From positions 1 to 49,815 of the forward strand of contig CAYUDP010000004.1 in NCBI GenBank assembly GCA_964443725.1: a DNA stretch of 49,815 bases. The letters run 5' to 3'. A program made the position numbers and the translations under genes. Below are positions 30,938-39,606 of this stretch, piece after piece (within the stretch, counting starts at the first letter, position 1; the number at the start of each line of letters is the position of its first letter). Below the pieces are notes generated by a model that saw only the letters and a program-made list of their open reading frames with translations, made no database searches and was not told where the DNA came from. This DNA comes from CAYUDP01 sp964443725. GTDB taxonomy: Bacteria > Patescibacteriota > Minisyncoccia > Phycocordibacterales > JAKFXT01.

Positions 30938-31636
30938 ATGTCATACAAAAAATACATAATCGTTTTTATTATAACTGGCGCAATATTTGGCACCGCATTT
31001 TATGTTAGTAATTCTTTAAATCAAAAACGTCTCGATCAAGTAAGAGATATAGAAGATAAAGTATCGGTGGATATATTATCTTCCGAAACACAGTTTAACC
31101 TCCTTGCAGAATCATCATGTGAAAATATAAGCGAGGGGAATACCCTATCAAGTGAAATGAATGATTTGGGAGCAAAACTTGACTACACAGAAAAACAACT
31201 TGGATCAAAGAATGAGGCTGTAATAAATCTAAAAAGATACTACTCCCTACTTGAAATAAAAGACTACCTGTTAAGCAAGAAAATTGGAGAAAAGTGTAAT
31301 GTAAAACCATTAACAATTCTCTATTTTTACCCAAGTGGCCAAGAGTGTAAAAATTGCGAGAAAGCGAGTATCACCCTAACTTACTTCAGAGAAAACTACC
31401 CAACGCTTAGAGTATATTCCTTTGACTATGATCTGCCTTTAACCGCAATTAAAACACTAATATCAATCCATAAAGTAGAAAACGACTTCCCCGCTATCGT
31501 CTTCGGCAATAAGACTTTTTATGGGCTTACGGACATAGAAAGTTTTGAGAAAGTTATACCAGAAATCAAGAAATTAAAAGAGGATAAAATCAAGGCGGAG
31601 CAAGCTTCAAGTACTGCAACAAGTACAAAGAAATAA
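30938..31636 (+). CDS. Membrane-anchored thioredoxin-like protein
   Basis: One N-terminal helix ('YIIVFIITGAIFGTAFYVS') anchors a helical stalk (about 30-115, with 'LDYTEKQLGSKNEAVINLKR'). A thioredoxin-fold domain follows, with 'LTILYFYPSGQECKNCEK' containing a C137-x-x-C140 redox pair, and 'DFPAIVFGNKTFYGLTD' with the cis-Pro position. The tail is charged and Thr/Ser-rich. It is 232 aa. It could make or reduce disulfides outside the membrane, perhaps with the VKOR-type protein encoded at 48993-49430. It is co-transcribed with the glycosyltransferase. The fold is fairly sure, the direction of the reaction is not. Confidence 0.78.
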   Translation: MSYKKYIIVFIITGAIFGTAFYVSNSLNQKRLDQVRDIEDKVSVDILSSETQFNLLAESSCENISEGNTLSSEMNDLGAKLDYTEKQLGSKNEAVINLKRYYSLLEIKDYLLSKKIGEKCNVKPLTILYFYPSGQECKNCEKASITLTYFRENYPTLRVYSFDYDLPLTAIKTLISIHKVENDFPAIVFGNKTFYGLTDIESFEKVIPEIKKLKEDKIKAEQASSTATSTKK

Positions 31637-31637
31637 C

Positions 31638-31680
31638 AAAAAAATAAAACCTCCAGAAAATCTGGAGGTTTTATTTTTTT
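31638..31680. terminator. Bidirectional terminator, 20-bp perfect arms
   Basis: Arms 31638-31657 and 31661-31680 around AAA, with CCTCCAGA/TCTGGAGG in the core and long A/T tails on both sides. It lies between convergent genes. Confidence 0.92.
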
Positions 31681-31688
31681 TGTGTTAT

Positions 31689-33968
31689 TTAATAACCGTA
31701 CCAACTACTAGTATCGATTGTTGGAGTAACGGGAGTCGGAGCAACAACATTTATGTTATAAGCAGTAGTGCCACCTTCAGTCCCTGGCACCTCTACAAGT
31801 ATCTGGTACGCCCCGTACCCATACTTTGCAGCGATCCTGGAATCAAAATTGAATGTCGCTTGAGTAAAATCGGAAGAAACTGTTGATGCAAATAGATATA
31901 GGGTCGAGGCTCCTATAACTACTGGGTTACCCCCCTTAAGTACAGTCATCTGTGTCTTCAAAGTTTTATCCGTTCTCGAACCCATGAATTTTCCGACAAC
32001 AACAAAGTTCCCTCCGCTTTCAACTGGGCTTGGACTTACAGATGATACTATTGGAGCCGAATAAACGGTTGATTTGACTATAGCTGATTTACTTGCAGTT
32101 GTTGGAGTGCCACCTGATAAAGTATTGGTACACTCAACTATGTATTCTGTATCCCTTATTGGAGAAACCATTTTATAGCCACTCACAGGTAAATTCTTTT
32201 CAACAGTTGAACCGTATTTTAGAGTACAACTTGTAGCATCAGTCGCAGTCCAAGAAACTTTTGAAGATTGTGAGGGAAGGTTTATTGTTGTTGGGGAAGC
32301 TGTAAGAGATATTGTGGGAGTTTTTGCTGAAACAGGATTTATAGTCAAATCTGCCGAGGTCAGTAATTTTCTTGAATCACTAGCTGATGAATCATAAACA
32401 AAAACCTTATATGACCCAGGGGCAACACTATCATAAACCGCTGTCCAGTTTCCAGCCGTAACTGATGATGGATTAAGCCCGGTATAAGCTACGTATGACT
32501 TGTTCGCATAAATCGTTGACCAATCTGTCGTTCCGGAATATGAAGAATTTACAATCGCAGTGAAAACATAGTTAGTGTTTTTTGCAGTCCCGCTTATCGT
32601 AAATTTAGGGCCACTTATACTTTTGAGAGAACTTGGTGAATCAGTGATTGAAGCAGACGGAAGGCCGGGCGACGTCACATGAACAACCGCGGAACAATTC
32701 CCAGTTCCACCTGCTCCGGAGACAGCCATATTGTAAGTGATATCATAGTCGCTATATTTATTGTCAAAATTTGTTTTTTGACTGCCAGTCAATGCGACTG
32801 GTCCAAATCCTTTGTCGATACTAGCGCTTGTGGCATCTTTTGATTTCCAATAGATAACTGCTGAATCAAGAGCAGAGACAGTACTTGGATCAACAGTTAT
32901 ATTACAAACTGGGGCAATAGCCGTATATTCGGATGGAGCAACAGTCAAAACTCCCTCATAGAGGACAGACCCTCCTGTATTATTGGCACGTACAAGCACT
33001 TTATAAGACCCTGCTGGAGCACCCTCATAAAGGGTATCCCACTTGCCATTTACAGGGGTAATATTTCTTATTGCACTACCTCCAGTCGGATAGACAAGCT
33101 CAAGACTAAATGAGTCTATATTTGAAGCTGTTCCAGAGATAGTGAATTGCCTATAAGCAGTAGCCTTAAGGGTGCTAGTTATATTTACAGACATCGGCAA
33201 AAGAGAAGAAGAATTAACTGAAGTAGTATCTTTTATCAAGAAAGATGTCGTCCTTGCAACTTCGTTTCCCCCATTACCCATCTCAAATGCTCGGATATAA
33301 TAATATCCATTTGGAGGCATAGGATTTGTTTTTGAAAAATATATTTTTGTCGTACCACTTCCAGTGTTTGGCAACGTTTGGTTGTAAACGTGAGCTCCTG
33401 TAGAAGAGTCGATAATATCAATCTCAGATTGAGGTAGGTTGTCATAGGCTATGGTTATAATTGGTAGATTAATACTCACAACCTTGATACTTCTCGATAA
33501 TACTGGGGCCACAACTGTAGTCTCAGATGGATTTATAGGAGTAGTTGGAATAGTAGTCGGTAAAGTCGGCGATATCGAGATTGGTTGTGTTTGATTTACC
33601 TGATTACTTTGAGTACCATTACTACACTCTTTAGCAATAACACCTCTAGTCAAAGTTCCCGCTATCCCATATACAGGGAGACTTTTCTCTTTTTGAAACT
33701 TCATCAAATAATTCTGCGTATTCCTGCCAAAAAATCCTGTAACAATTTCTGATGTGTCAACGTCAAAATAATCGGCTAGAAATTTTTGCAACTCGCTTAC
33801 CTGCCCTGAAGTATTTGCATCCCTCATACCCCTATATAGGGTCATATTCAAATTGGGACAATAGGAACCTGATGTTGCACTCGTACCATAGTCATCGGCC
33901 ATCTGTGCAAAAACTGGAGTAGCAACAAAAAAGATTACTAACCCCAAAATTGTCTTTTTAGATAACAT
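31689..33968 (-). CDS. Secreted peptidoglycan-binding protein with Ig-like repeats
   Basis: A signal peptide ('TILGLVIFFVATPVFAQ') is followed by a PGBD_1-type peptidoglycan-binding domain ('SGQVSELQKFLADYFD', 'VTGFFGRNTQNYLMKFQKEK', 'GIAGTLTRGVIAKEC'). After a Thr/Pro linker there are several beta-sandwich units. At least two copies share the pattern 'FTISGTA' with 'APAGSYKVLV' or 'APGSYKVFVY', and one is PKD/Ig-like with Cys ('CTLKYGSTVEKNLPVSGY'). The end has 'IVSSVSPSPVESGGNFVV', an IPT/TIG-like segment. It is 759 aa and probably a wall-bound surface protein. The exact number of Ig units is uncertain. Confidence 0.82.
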   Translation of the reverse strand: MLSKKTILGLVIFFVATPVFAQMADDYGTSATSGSYCPNLNMTLYRGMRDANTSGQVSELQKFLADYFDVDTSEIVTGFFGRNTQNYLMKFQKEKSLPVYGIAGTLTRGVIAKECSNGTQSNQVNQTQPISISPTLPTTIPTTPINPSETTVVAPVLSRSIKVVSINLPIITIAYDNLPQSEIDIIDSSTGAHVYNQTLPNTGSGTTKIYFSKTNPMPPNGYYYIRAFEMGNGGNEVARTTSFLIKDTTSVNSSSLLPMSVNITSTLKATAYRQFTISGTASNIDSFSLELVYPTGGSAIRNITPVNGKWDTLYEGAPAGSYKVLVRANNTGGSVLYEGVLTVAPSEYTAIAPVCNITVDPSTVSALDSAVIYWKSKDATSASIDKGFGPVALTGSQKTNFDNKYSDYDITYNMAVSGAGGTGNCSAVVHVTSPGLPSASITDSPSSLKSISGPKFTISGTAKNTNYVFTAIVNSSYSGTTDWSTIYANKSYVAYTGLNPSSVTAGNWTAVYDSVAPGSYKVFVYDSSASDSRKLLTSADLTINPVSAKTPTISLTASPTTINLPSQSSKVSWTATDATSCTLKYGSTVEKNLPVSGYKMVSPIRDTEYIVECTNTLSGGTPTTASKSAIVKSTVYSAPIVSSVSPSPVESGGNFVVVGKFMGSRTDKTLKTQMTVLKGGNPVVIGASTLYLFASTVSSDFTQATFNFDSRIAAKYGYGAYQILVEVPGTEGGTTAYNINVVAPTPVTPTIDTSSWYGY

Positions 33969-34050
33969 AAAAAATACTTATTTTTAATATAAGCTATATG
34001 TTACCACTGCAATCAGAATAATAAAATCCCATTTGTGGACAGAATAATTT

Positions 34051-34126
34051 TGGAGCCACCTCTCGGGCTTGAACCGAGGACCTACGGTTTACAAAACCGT
34101 TGCTCTACCAACTGAGCTAAGGTGGC
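34051..34126 (-). tRNA. tRNA-Thr (anticodon TGT), CCA encoded
   Basis: Read on the minus strand: acceptor GCCACCT/AGGTGGC, D-arm 'TAGCTCAGTTGGTAGAGC', anticodon stem ACGGT/ACCGT with loop TTTGTAA (anticodon TGT), T-arm 'CTCGGTTCAAGCCCGAG', discriminator T and a genome-encoded CCA at 34051-34053. It lies 13 nt downstream of a small protein gene and may be processed from the rpsB-tsf transcript. Confidence 0.97.
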
Positions 34127-34139
34127 AAGTTTTAGTATT

Positions 34140-34595
34140 CTATTGGTTTTGTTGATTTTCTGCAACTTCCTCAACCCCATTCTCATTCAACTGGGAATCA
34201 ATAATATCTTGTTTCTTTTCCTCCTCTACTTTTATAATTTCTTCCTTATATTCAGCAACGTCCTTCAAAAAACTCGACACGGCCGAAGTTGTACCCTTTG
34301 GAGCGATCTTCCCCTGTATCATCTGAAAAATCTTTGTGGATTTCAATTTACCCGCACCCAATATAACCCACGCTTGGAATTTAGCCGTCAAAAATACAAG
34401 AAGTAGCCTGAAAGTATCTTTATTTAGATACTTGTAATAGTTTTTTATGGATCTAGTCCTGTGGTGTAAAAAAATATCAAGCTTATACCTTAGGACAGAG
34501 AAAGACTTGCCCCCAACTTTCATCTCCCTTATTTTCAAAGAAAAAAGCACAAACAGCCCGCACAGAGACGCGAAAAAAACATAAACCGCACTCAT
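34140..34595 (-). CDS. Membrane protein of unknown function
   Basis: The N-terminal helix 'YVFFASLCGLFVLFSLKI' is followed by a basic region ('KSFSVLRYKLDIFLHHRTR'), a moderately hydrophobic stretch ('TFRLLLVFLTAKFQAWVIL') and an acidic coiled tail ('EYKEEIIKVEEEKKQDI') ending in Asn and Gln. It is 151 aa. It lies 9 nt downstream of tsf and just upstream of the tRNA-Thr gene, so it is the last protein of that transcript. No family is recognised. Confidence 0.75.
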   Translation of the reverse strand: MSAVYVFFASLCGLFVLFSLKIREMKVGGKSFSVLRYKLDIFLHHRTRSIKNYYKYLNKDTFRLLLVFLTAKFQAWVILGAGKLKSTKIFQMIQGKIAPKGTTSAVSSFLKDVAEYKEEIIKVEEEKKQDIIDSQLNENGVEEVAENQQNQ

Positions 34596-34604
34596 ACCCT
34601 TATA

Positions 34605-35189
34605 TTATGCAGACAATCTTACGAACTGTCCAACCTCAATCCTCTCACCAAACTTCTGGACAGCTTGGTCTATAAGACCAGCAACAGTTATATCAGGATT
34701 TTTTACAAAAGACTGATCAAGCAATACCTGCTCCTTGAAATAGGCGTTTATCTTACCGGAAACTATTTTTTCTTTCATTTCTTCTGTCTTTCCTTCAACT
34801 TCACCAGAGAAAACTTCTTTGGCCCTTTCTATGTCCTCAGCTGGAATATCTTCGAACTTCAAATACTTTGGACTGAAAGCAACGACATGCATAGCTATAT
34901 CATAGGCCAACCTTCTGAATTCCTCATTTTTTGCAACGAAATCTGTTTCAGATAGAAGTAAAACCATAGCTCCCGATGTCCCAGTAGAATGAAGATATGA
35001 ACCAACAGCACCGGAACCAAGTTCTCTGTCTCCTTTTTTAGCAGCTATTTCTGTACTCTTCTTGCGCAAAACAATAAGAGCCTTCTCCTTATCGCCATTT
35101 GACTCCTCGAGAGCCTTTTTGCATTGCATAACTGAAACTCCAGTCATGTCACGGAGTTCCTTTATAAGATCAACTGATATATTGGACAT
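34605..35189 (-). CDS. tsf: Elongation factor Ts
   Basis: The nucleotide exchange factor of EF-Tu. The UBA-like N-terminus 'IKELRDMTGVSVMQCKKALE' is diagnostic, followed by 'AAKKGDRELGSGAVGSYLH' and 'LLSETDFVAKNEEFRRLAYD', which contacts EF-Tu. It is 194 aa from ATG 35189 ('MSNISVDL'), a short-type EF-Ts with one compact core; an in-frame ATG three codons upstream (35198) is also possible. It lies 40 nt after rpsB, the classic rpsB-tsf pair. Confidence 0.97.
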   Translation of the reverse strand: MSNISVDLIKELRDMTGVSVMQCKKALEESNGDKEKALIVLRKKSTEIAAKKGDRELGSGAVGSYLHSTGTSGAMVLLLSETDFVAKNEEFRRLAYDIAMHVVAFSPKYLKFEDIPAEDIERAKEVFSGEVEGKTEEMKEKIVSGKINAYFKEQVLLDQSFVKNPDITVAGLIDQAVQKFGERIEVGQFVRLSA

Positions 35190-35229
35190 ATTTTTCAATT
35201 TAAAAAGACCTAATAATATTTAAGTGTTT

Positions 35230-35937
35230 TTAGAGAGTCTCTCTCTTATTTGTTCTATATGCTTTAGCTATTTCCTCTAAGAAATAAGTGATACTCTTCT
35301 TCAATGAATCATTACCTGGGACGGCCAAGTTTACTGACTTTAGATTACAATCTGAATTTGCAAGAGCAACAGTTGGTATGTGCAGTCTCTTCGCCTCATC
35401 TACAGCAATAGTTTCTTTCTTGGGATCAATGAGTACAATGGCTGCTGGAATACTTTTCATTGAAACTATCCCACCAAAATCATGCTTTAGTCTTTCTATT
35501 TCTCTATCTATAAGCAGTCTCTCTTTCTTTGTGTATTTTGATAGATCTCCCTTTTCTTTTTCACTAGTTAATTTTTCCAGCTTTTCTACACGCCTTCTTA
35601 TCTGAGGGAAATTCGTAAGTGTTCCACCAACAAATCTTCCAGCAACGTAAGGCTGGTTTATAGAATCAGCTATTAGCTTAACTATTTCTTTAGCCTCACT
35701 TTTTCCACTAACAAAAAGCACTTGCTTACCTTCTGCGGCTATAGCCCCTATAAAAGCCTTGGCCTCCTCGAGCTTTCTTGATGTGGCTTCAAGGTCAAAA
35801 ATCTCAACACTATTTTTTGTTCCAAATATATAAGAGGAAGTCGAAGGATGGCGCTTTGAGCGAGCATAACCAAAATGCATTCCCGCTTGAAACAACGCAT
35901 CAACCTGTTCTTCTTTGTTTTTCTGAGCAATATCCAT
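35230..35937 (-). CDS. rpsB: Ribosomal protein S2 (uS2)
   Basis: A small-subunit protein. It shows 'DALFQAGMHFGYARSKRHPS', 'VLFVSGKSEAKEIVKLIAD', 'GRFVGGTLTNFPQIRRRVEK', 'AAIVLIDPKKETIAVDEA' and 'RLHIPTVALANSDCN', all in the family order. It is 235 aa. It is followed by tsf; rpmE and prfA lie upstream on the same strand. Confidence 0.97.
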   Translation of the reverse strand: MDIAQKNKEEQVDALFQAGMHFGYARSKRHPSTSSYIFGTKNSVEIFDLEATSRKLEEAKAFIGAIAAEGKQVLFVSGKSEAKEIVKLIADSINQPYVAGRFVGGTLTNFPQIRRRVEKLEKLTSEKEKGDLSKYTKKERLLIDREIERLKHDFGGIVSMKSIPAAIVLIDPKKETIAVDEAKRLHIPTVALANSDCNLKSVNLAVPGNDSLKKSITYFLEEIAKAYRTNKRETL

Positions 35938-36026
35938 AATTTATTTATACCCGAAGACTCTACCAAAAAAAGTCTTTTTTGGCAACCTTTCTTTTATCTA
36001 AAAATGGGGCCAAAAATAGGGTGTTA

Positions 36027-36998
36027 TTATTCTTCGTCATCCCCTCCTTCACCAAAGGGTGTATTTGACAAAGCTTCCATAACCTGACCTAATTCCCCTT
36101 CCATTATTTTATCAAGATTATGAAATGATTGTTTTATTCTATGATCAGTAAGTCTGTCCTGTGGAAAATTATATGTCCTTATTTTTTCTGACCTATCCCC
36201 CGTTCCAACTTGAGCCTTTCTATCTGCTGACAGTTTCTTTGCATCTTCTTCATCTTTTATCGCCTGAAGTTTAGCAGAGAGTATCTGAAGGGCTTTATCC
36301 CTGTTTCTCTGTTGAGTACGTTCAGAAGTACATCTCACATCAATCCCCGTCGGTTTATGAATAAGTCTGACCGCTGTCTCAACTTTGTTTACATTTTGTC
36401 CACCAGCACCGCCCGATCTGGAAAACTCCATTTCAAGATCAGCTGGATTGATTACAATATTTGTTCTTTTAGATATAGGAAGAATGACAACGGAAGCTGT
36501 AGAAGTATGAACACGGCCAGACTTCTCTGTAGCTGGGATTCTCTGGACTCTATGAACACCAGTTTCGAATCTAAGAATTTTGTATACATCCTTCCCACTT
36601 ATATTAAAAACTCCCTCTTTGTAGCCACCTAAAGAACTTTTTGACTCATCAACCCTCTGAAAATTCCAGTTCATAATATCAGCAAAACGTTCATACATTC
36701 TTGCCAATTCCTCAGCAAAAAGCGCAGCTTCTTCACCCCCTGCCCCAGCCCTCACCTCAAGAATGACCTCGTTTGGAAATTCTTCATCACCTTCATCCCC
36801 TTTTATAATTTCATCCATTTGCTTCACAATCTCCTCTTTCTGAAGATTAATAGAGTTCAAATCATCCTCCACAAGATCACCCAATTCTGGATTACTCTCA
36901 ACCAGCAACTTAGTCTCCTCTTCTTTTTTTAAGAGATCCTCGAGATGAGACACTAGATACGAAGTCTTAGGATTTTCTTTATATTTTGAGATGTCCAT
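36027..36998 (-). CDS. prfA: Peptide chain release factor 1
   Basis: Recognises UAA and UAG. The codon-recognition motif PAT is in 'VHRVQRIPATEKSGRVHTS', and the catalytic GGQ is in 'SRSGGAGGQNVNKVETAV'. Further family stretches are 'GIDVRCTSERTQQRNRDKAL' and 'YNFPQDRLTDHRIKQS'. It is 323 aa, somewhat shorter at the N-terminus than the usual 360. PAT, rather than SPF, marks RF1. It lies in the rpmE-prfA-rpsB-tsf order, 51 nt after rpmE. Its presence matters for reading the in-frame TAG at 25769. Confidence 0.96.
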   Translation of the reverse strand: MDISKYKENPKTSYLVSHLEDLLKKEEETKLLVESNPELGDLVEDDLNSINLQKEEIVKQMDEIIKGDEGDEEFPNEVILEVRAGAGGEEAALFAEELARMYERFADIMNWNFQRVDESKSSLGGYKEGVFNISGKDVYKILRFETGVHRVQRIPATEKSGRVHTSTASVVILPISKRTNIVINPADLEMEFSRSGGAGGQNVNKVETAVRLIHKPTGIDVRCTSERTQQRNRDKALQILSAKLQAIKDEEDAKKLSADRKAQVGTGDRSEKIRTYNFPQDRLTDHRIKQSFHNLDKIMEGELGQVMEALSNTPFGEGGDDEE

Positions 36999-37049
36999 TT
37001 TTTAAGCAGACAAAAAGCCCGTCATAAAATACGGACTTTTTGAATTAAT

Positions 37050-37262
37050 TTATTTTTTCTTGGAAGCGGCAGCGCGAGATTTGAATTTCTCAACACGTCC
37101 TGCAGTATCCATCACCTTATCAGCTCCGGTATAGAATGGGTGACACTTGCTACAAATTTCAACACTTATATCCTTCTTGGTAGAACCAACAGAAAAAACG
37201 GCTCCACAAGCACATGTTGCCTTGGCATCCTTATAAAACTCTGGGTGTAGATCTTTTTTCAT
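37050..37262 (-). CDS. rpmE: Ribosomal protein L31 (bL31), zinc type
   Basis: The product starts 'MKKDLHPEFYKDAKATCACG' and has 'ISVEICSKCHPFYTGADK': the four Cys of the zinc-binding form. It is 70 aa with a basic tail ('RAAASKKK'). A TTGCAA-N17-TATAGT promoter ends 10 nt before the ATG. It heads the prfA-rpsB-tsf group. Confidence 0.96.
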   Translation of the reverse strand: MKKDLHPEFYKDAKATCACGAVFSVGSTKKDISVEICSKCHPFYTGADKVMDTAGRVEKFKSRAAASKKK

Positions 37263-37272
37263 ATAGGAGCGT

Positions 37273-37301
37273 ACTATACCTAAAAATGGCTATTTTTGCA
37301 A
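37273..37301 (-). promoter_or_regulatory. rpmE promoter
   Basis: TTGCAA (37296-37301), 17-nt spacer, TATAGT (37273-37278), 10 nt before ATG 37262. Confidence 0.7.
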
Positions 37302-37315
37302 TATACAAAACTATA

Positions 37316-37341
37316 GGGCGCGTGTCTGTGTCCACGCGCCC
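37316..37341 (-). terminator. Hairpin terminator of cassette I
   Basis: GGGCGCGTG - 8-nt loop - CACGCGCCC, a 9-bp perfect stem, followed by TATAGTTTTG on the minus strand. Confidence 0.7.
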
Positions 37342-37361
37342 CGATCTGGGCAAGAAACAGC

Positions 37362-37538
37362 CTAGTCATAGCCATCCCTATTTGAGCCCATTCTCAAGCC
37401 AAGCGACGGCTTGTAGTCCTTGAGCCACAACTTGCGCCCCCAACACGACGTGGCCGGTCTATTTCCCCCACGGGCACAGGTTCCATTTTCTCCCACCTTG
37501 TTAGAGGAGTTTTTTTGGAAACTTCGATCATTTTTCAC
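37362..37538 (-). CDS. Small basic Gly/Asn/Arg-rich protein, 58 aa (cassette I)
   Basis: GTG 37538 has a strong SD (GGAGGT, 37545-37550) 6 nt upstream; this decides the start, although the frame is open 22 codons further. The product starts 'MKNDRSFQKNSSNKVGEN', is strongly basic, and has two Cys ('GTCARGGNRPATSCWGRK') and several Trp/Tyr. No membrane segment or known motif is seen; it could bind nucleic acid, but this is only a guess from charge. It has its own promoter and a terminator. A small hairpin (GACCCC/GGGGTC) lies in its leader. Confidence 0.58.
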   Translation of the reverse strand: MKNDRSFQKNSSNKVGENGTCARGGNRPATSCWGRKLWLKDYKPSLGLRMGSNRDGYD

Positions 37539-37594
37539 GATTCTACCTCCGACGATGATTGCAATTAGACCCCAAAAACAGGGGGTCCCTTTTT

Positions 37595-37623
37595 TGTATA
37601 TCAAATAGACACTATCATTTCAA
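37595..37623 (-). promoter_or_regulatory. Promoter of cassette I
   Basis: TTGAAA (37618-37623), 17-nt spacer, TATACA (37595-37600). It begins right after the stop codon of the transglycosylase gene. Confidence 0.68.
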
Positions 37624-37628
37624 GTCGA

Positions 37629-38924
37629 CTATTTGTTTAAGATATTTATTTGAGACTGATATTTATCAGCAAGATCCATAACATCGTCTCCATAAAAAGC
37701 ATATGCTTTTTTGGTAGCATTTTTCCAACCAGCGAGGTACCTCAATGCAGCAAGTCTCTCTGCAGCCCTTGTCCCATCTGACGCCCCATTATCTTTTAAT
37801 ATCAAACCCGCTGCAAAAAGGGCATCCCTTGCATTCCATGGATTTGGAGGATTACTTCCTGATATTTTCGCCAGCCTATCTTTAAATAAAATCCACGTCG
37901 AAGGAATAACTTGCGCTGGCCCCATAGCCCCACCCCAACCATACCAAGCTTTTTTAGACACGGGCATTTTATCTGGATTAAGCCCTAATTCGGATGTTAT
38001 TTGTTGGAATACAGGAACATCTCTTGTCGGATGCATATCAGTCTTCCAGTTACCAGTACCAACATTTTGGCCCAAATTTGATTCCTCAGCGATAATACCA
38101 AGCAAAAATGCTGGTCTAACACCAAGGTTGCTATAAACTTCGTTTGCATAACGGACAGCATCTCCGAACTGAATGGCTTGAGAACCTTCAAGTGAGAAAA
38201 GCGCCGACCTGATCTTAGCTGCACTCGCCTCTTTATCTTTGAGAATTTTCTGATACTCGTTTTCTAGCCCCTTGGTAATCTTTAGTAGATTATTTTTTTC
38301 CTTTTCTTGTTGTTGAATTTTTTGTTGTTGTAATACTTGTATTCTCCTCAAGTCAATCTGCTCTGACTTCTTGTCCTCTAGTACAGCTTTCTCATCTTCT
38401 GTTTGTTTCTTTGTACCAGATATTATGTCCATCGAATCACCGAGGCCCTGTTTTATAGACTGATAAGTATCAACGTCCAAATAAAAATCCGATAGGCTTT
38501 TACTGCCCAAAACAAAATCCGGAAGACTGTAATCGTCAAGTTGTTGAGTATTTCTCAGTAATTGAGAAAGAGATTCTTTTTCCCTGTTAATCTTTGAGGA
38601 TAGTTGGCCAATTGTTTCATTTTTTCCAGATATATCATCTGTTAATTGTTCAATAACAAGATCTCTAGCCTTAATTGCCAACTTGGCCTGCTTTATCTGA
38701 GCCGTCAAAATACTGATATCCCTTTGAAGTGAGGCGGATTCTTTACGTTTAGCATCTAAAATAACTTTCTGTGCATCAATCTGACTTTCAAGGTCACCTA
38801 ATTGCTTTTCTAGCTCGGCCCTATCGGTGGCCAAAAGAGCTGGCTGAGCCGAAGAAACACCATAAGATATCTTTGGTGAAATGAACAATGATGTAATTGT
38901 AAGAACAAAAAATATTTTCCTCAT
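37629..38924 (-). CDS. Secreted coiled-coil lytic transglycosylase-like protein
   Basis: A signal peptide ('FFVLTITSLFISPKISYG') is followed by a long coiled coil of the EnvC/PcsB type (about residues 30-255, with 'LEKQLGDLESQIDAQKVIL'). The C-terminal domain is a lytic transglycosylase of the MltB/SLT kind: 'FLLGIIAEESNLGQNVGTG' with the likely catalytic Glu, 'YGWGGAMGPAQVIPSTWIL', 'NPWNARDALFAAGLILKD' and 'RLAALRYLAGWKNATKKAYA'. It is 431 aa. It probably cuts peptidoglycan during division or growth. The coiled coil may couple it to a membrane regulator, as known for PcsB-like proteins; that part is inference. Confidence 0.88.
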   Translation of the reverse strand: MRKIFFVLTITSLFISPKISYGVSSAQPALLATDRAELEKQLGDLESQIDAQKVILDAKRKESASLQRDISILTAQIKQAKLAIKARDLVIEQLTDDISGKNETIGQLSSKINREKESLSQLLRNTQQLDDYSLPDFVLGSKSLSDFYLDVDTYQSIKQGLGDSMDIISGTKKQTEDEKAVLEDKKSEQIDLRRIQVLQQQKIQQQEKEKNNLLKITKGLENEYQKILKDKEASAAKIRSALFSLEGSQAIQFGDAVRYANEVYSNLGVRPAFLLGIIAEESNLGQNVGTGNWKTDMHPTRDVPVFQQITSELGLNPDKMPVSKKAWYGWGGAMGPAQVIPSTWILFKDRLAKISGSNPPNPWNARDALFAAGLILKDNGASDGTRAAERLAALRYLAGWKNATKKAYAFYGDDVMDLADKYQSQINILNK

Positions 38925-38966
38925 AAAAACAAATAAAGAAGGTTCCCCCTTCTTTATTCATTACTC

Positions 38967-39599
38967 CTATTTATCTTCTTCAGGAGATTCTTCTTTCTTT
39001 CCTTTCTTTTCAACTTCTATTGCTGAAATATCAACCGAAGTAGGTACTTCTTTCTCTTCAGTAGCAACCGAGATAGCAGCTACAACCTCTTCAAGATTTC
39101 CCTTTGCAATAACTCCGTTTGGCAGCTTTACATCCTTCACCAAAATTTGACTATCTAGATTTTCAAGAGCCGACAAATCGACATCTATCTCGTGTGGCAA
39201 GTTTGTAGGGTCAGCTTCAATTTCGATTTCGTGTAAAACCTTCACGACAATACCACCAAGTTTCATAGCTGGGGCCACCCCAATGAAATTCACAGGAACA
39301 TTTACCTCTATTTTCTTTCCTTTTTCAAGAACGTAAAAATCAACATGTCTTGGCTCATGTTTTATAGGGTCAACATCTACCTCATGAATCAATACGTCCA
39401 TCCCTTTCCCATCAACCTTCAAGCTGATAACGGTTGATTCCCCAGCGTCCTTATAAATCTTTTTAAATTCACTTTTTAATATAGTAACAGGTGTAGATTT
39501 CTCCTTTCGGCCATAAAAAACAGCAGGCATTTCATCCCCACCTATTCGAGCAGTCGCCTTCCCAACTATCTCCCTTTTTGAAGCATTTATTGTAAGCAT
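38967..39599 (-). CDS. rplY: Ribosomal protein L25/CTC (bL25)
   Basis: A 5S rRNA-binding protein of the long CTC form. It shows 'NASKREIVGKATARIGGDEM', 'PAVFYGRKEKSTPV', 'HEVDVDPIKHEPRHVDFY' and the C-terminal beta domain ('LHEIEIEADPTNLPHEIDVD'), ending in a charged Glu/Lys tail. ATG 39599 ('MLTINASKRE') is chosen because TATATT lies 7 nt upstream; an in-frame ATG at 39635 lies on the far side of that promoter. It is 210 aa. Confidence 0.95.
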   Translation of the reverse strand: MLTINASKREIVGKATARIGGDEMPAVFYGRKEKSTPVTILKSEFKKIYKDAGESTVISLKVDGKGMDVLIHEVDVDPIKHEPRHVDFYVLEKGKKIEVNVPVNFIGVAPAMKLGGIVVKVLHEIEIEADPTNLPHEIDVDLSALENLDSQILVKDVKLPNGVIAKGNLEEVVAAISVATEEKEVPTSVDISAIEVEKKGKKEESPEEDK

Positions 39600-39606
39600 A
39601 AAGCCC

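Noticed and set aside
1091..37623. GC-rich cassettes as assembly chimerism or contamination
   Set aside because: They recur nine times, each neatly between intact core genes with promoters and terminators abutting neighbouring stop codons. This is not expected of misassembly, though read mapping was not possible.
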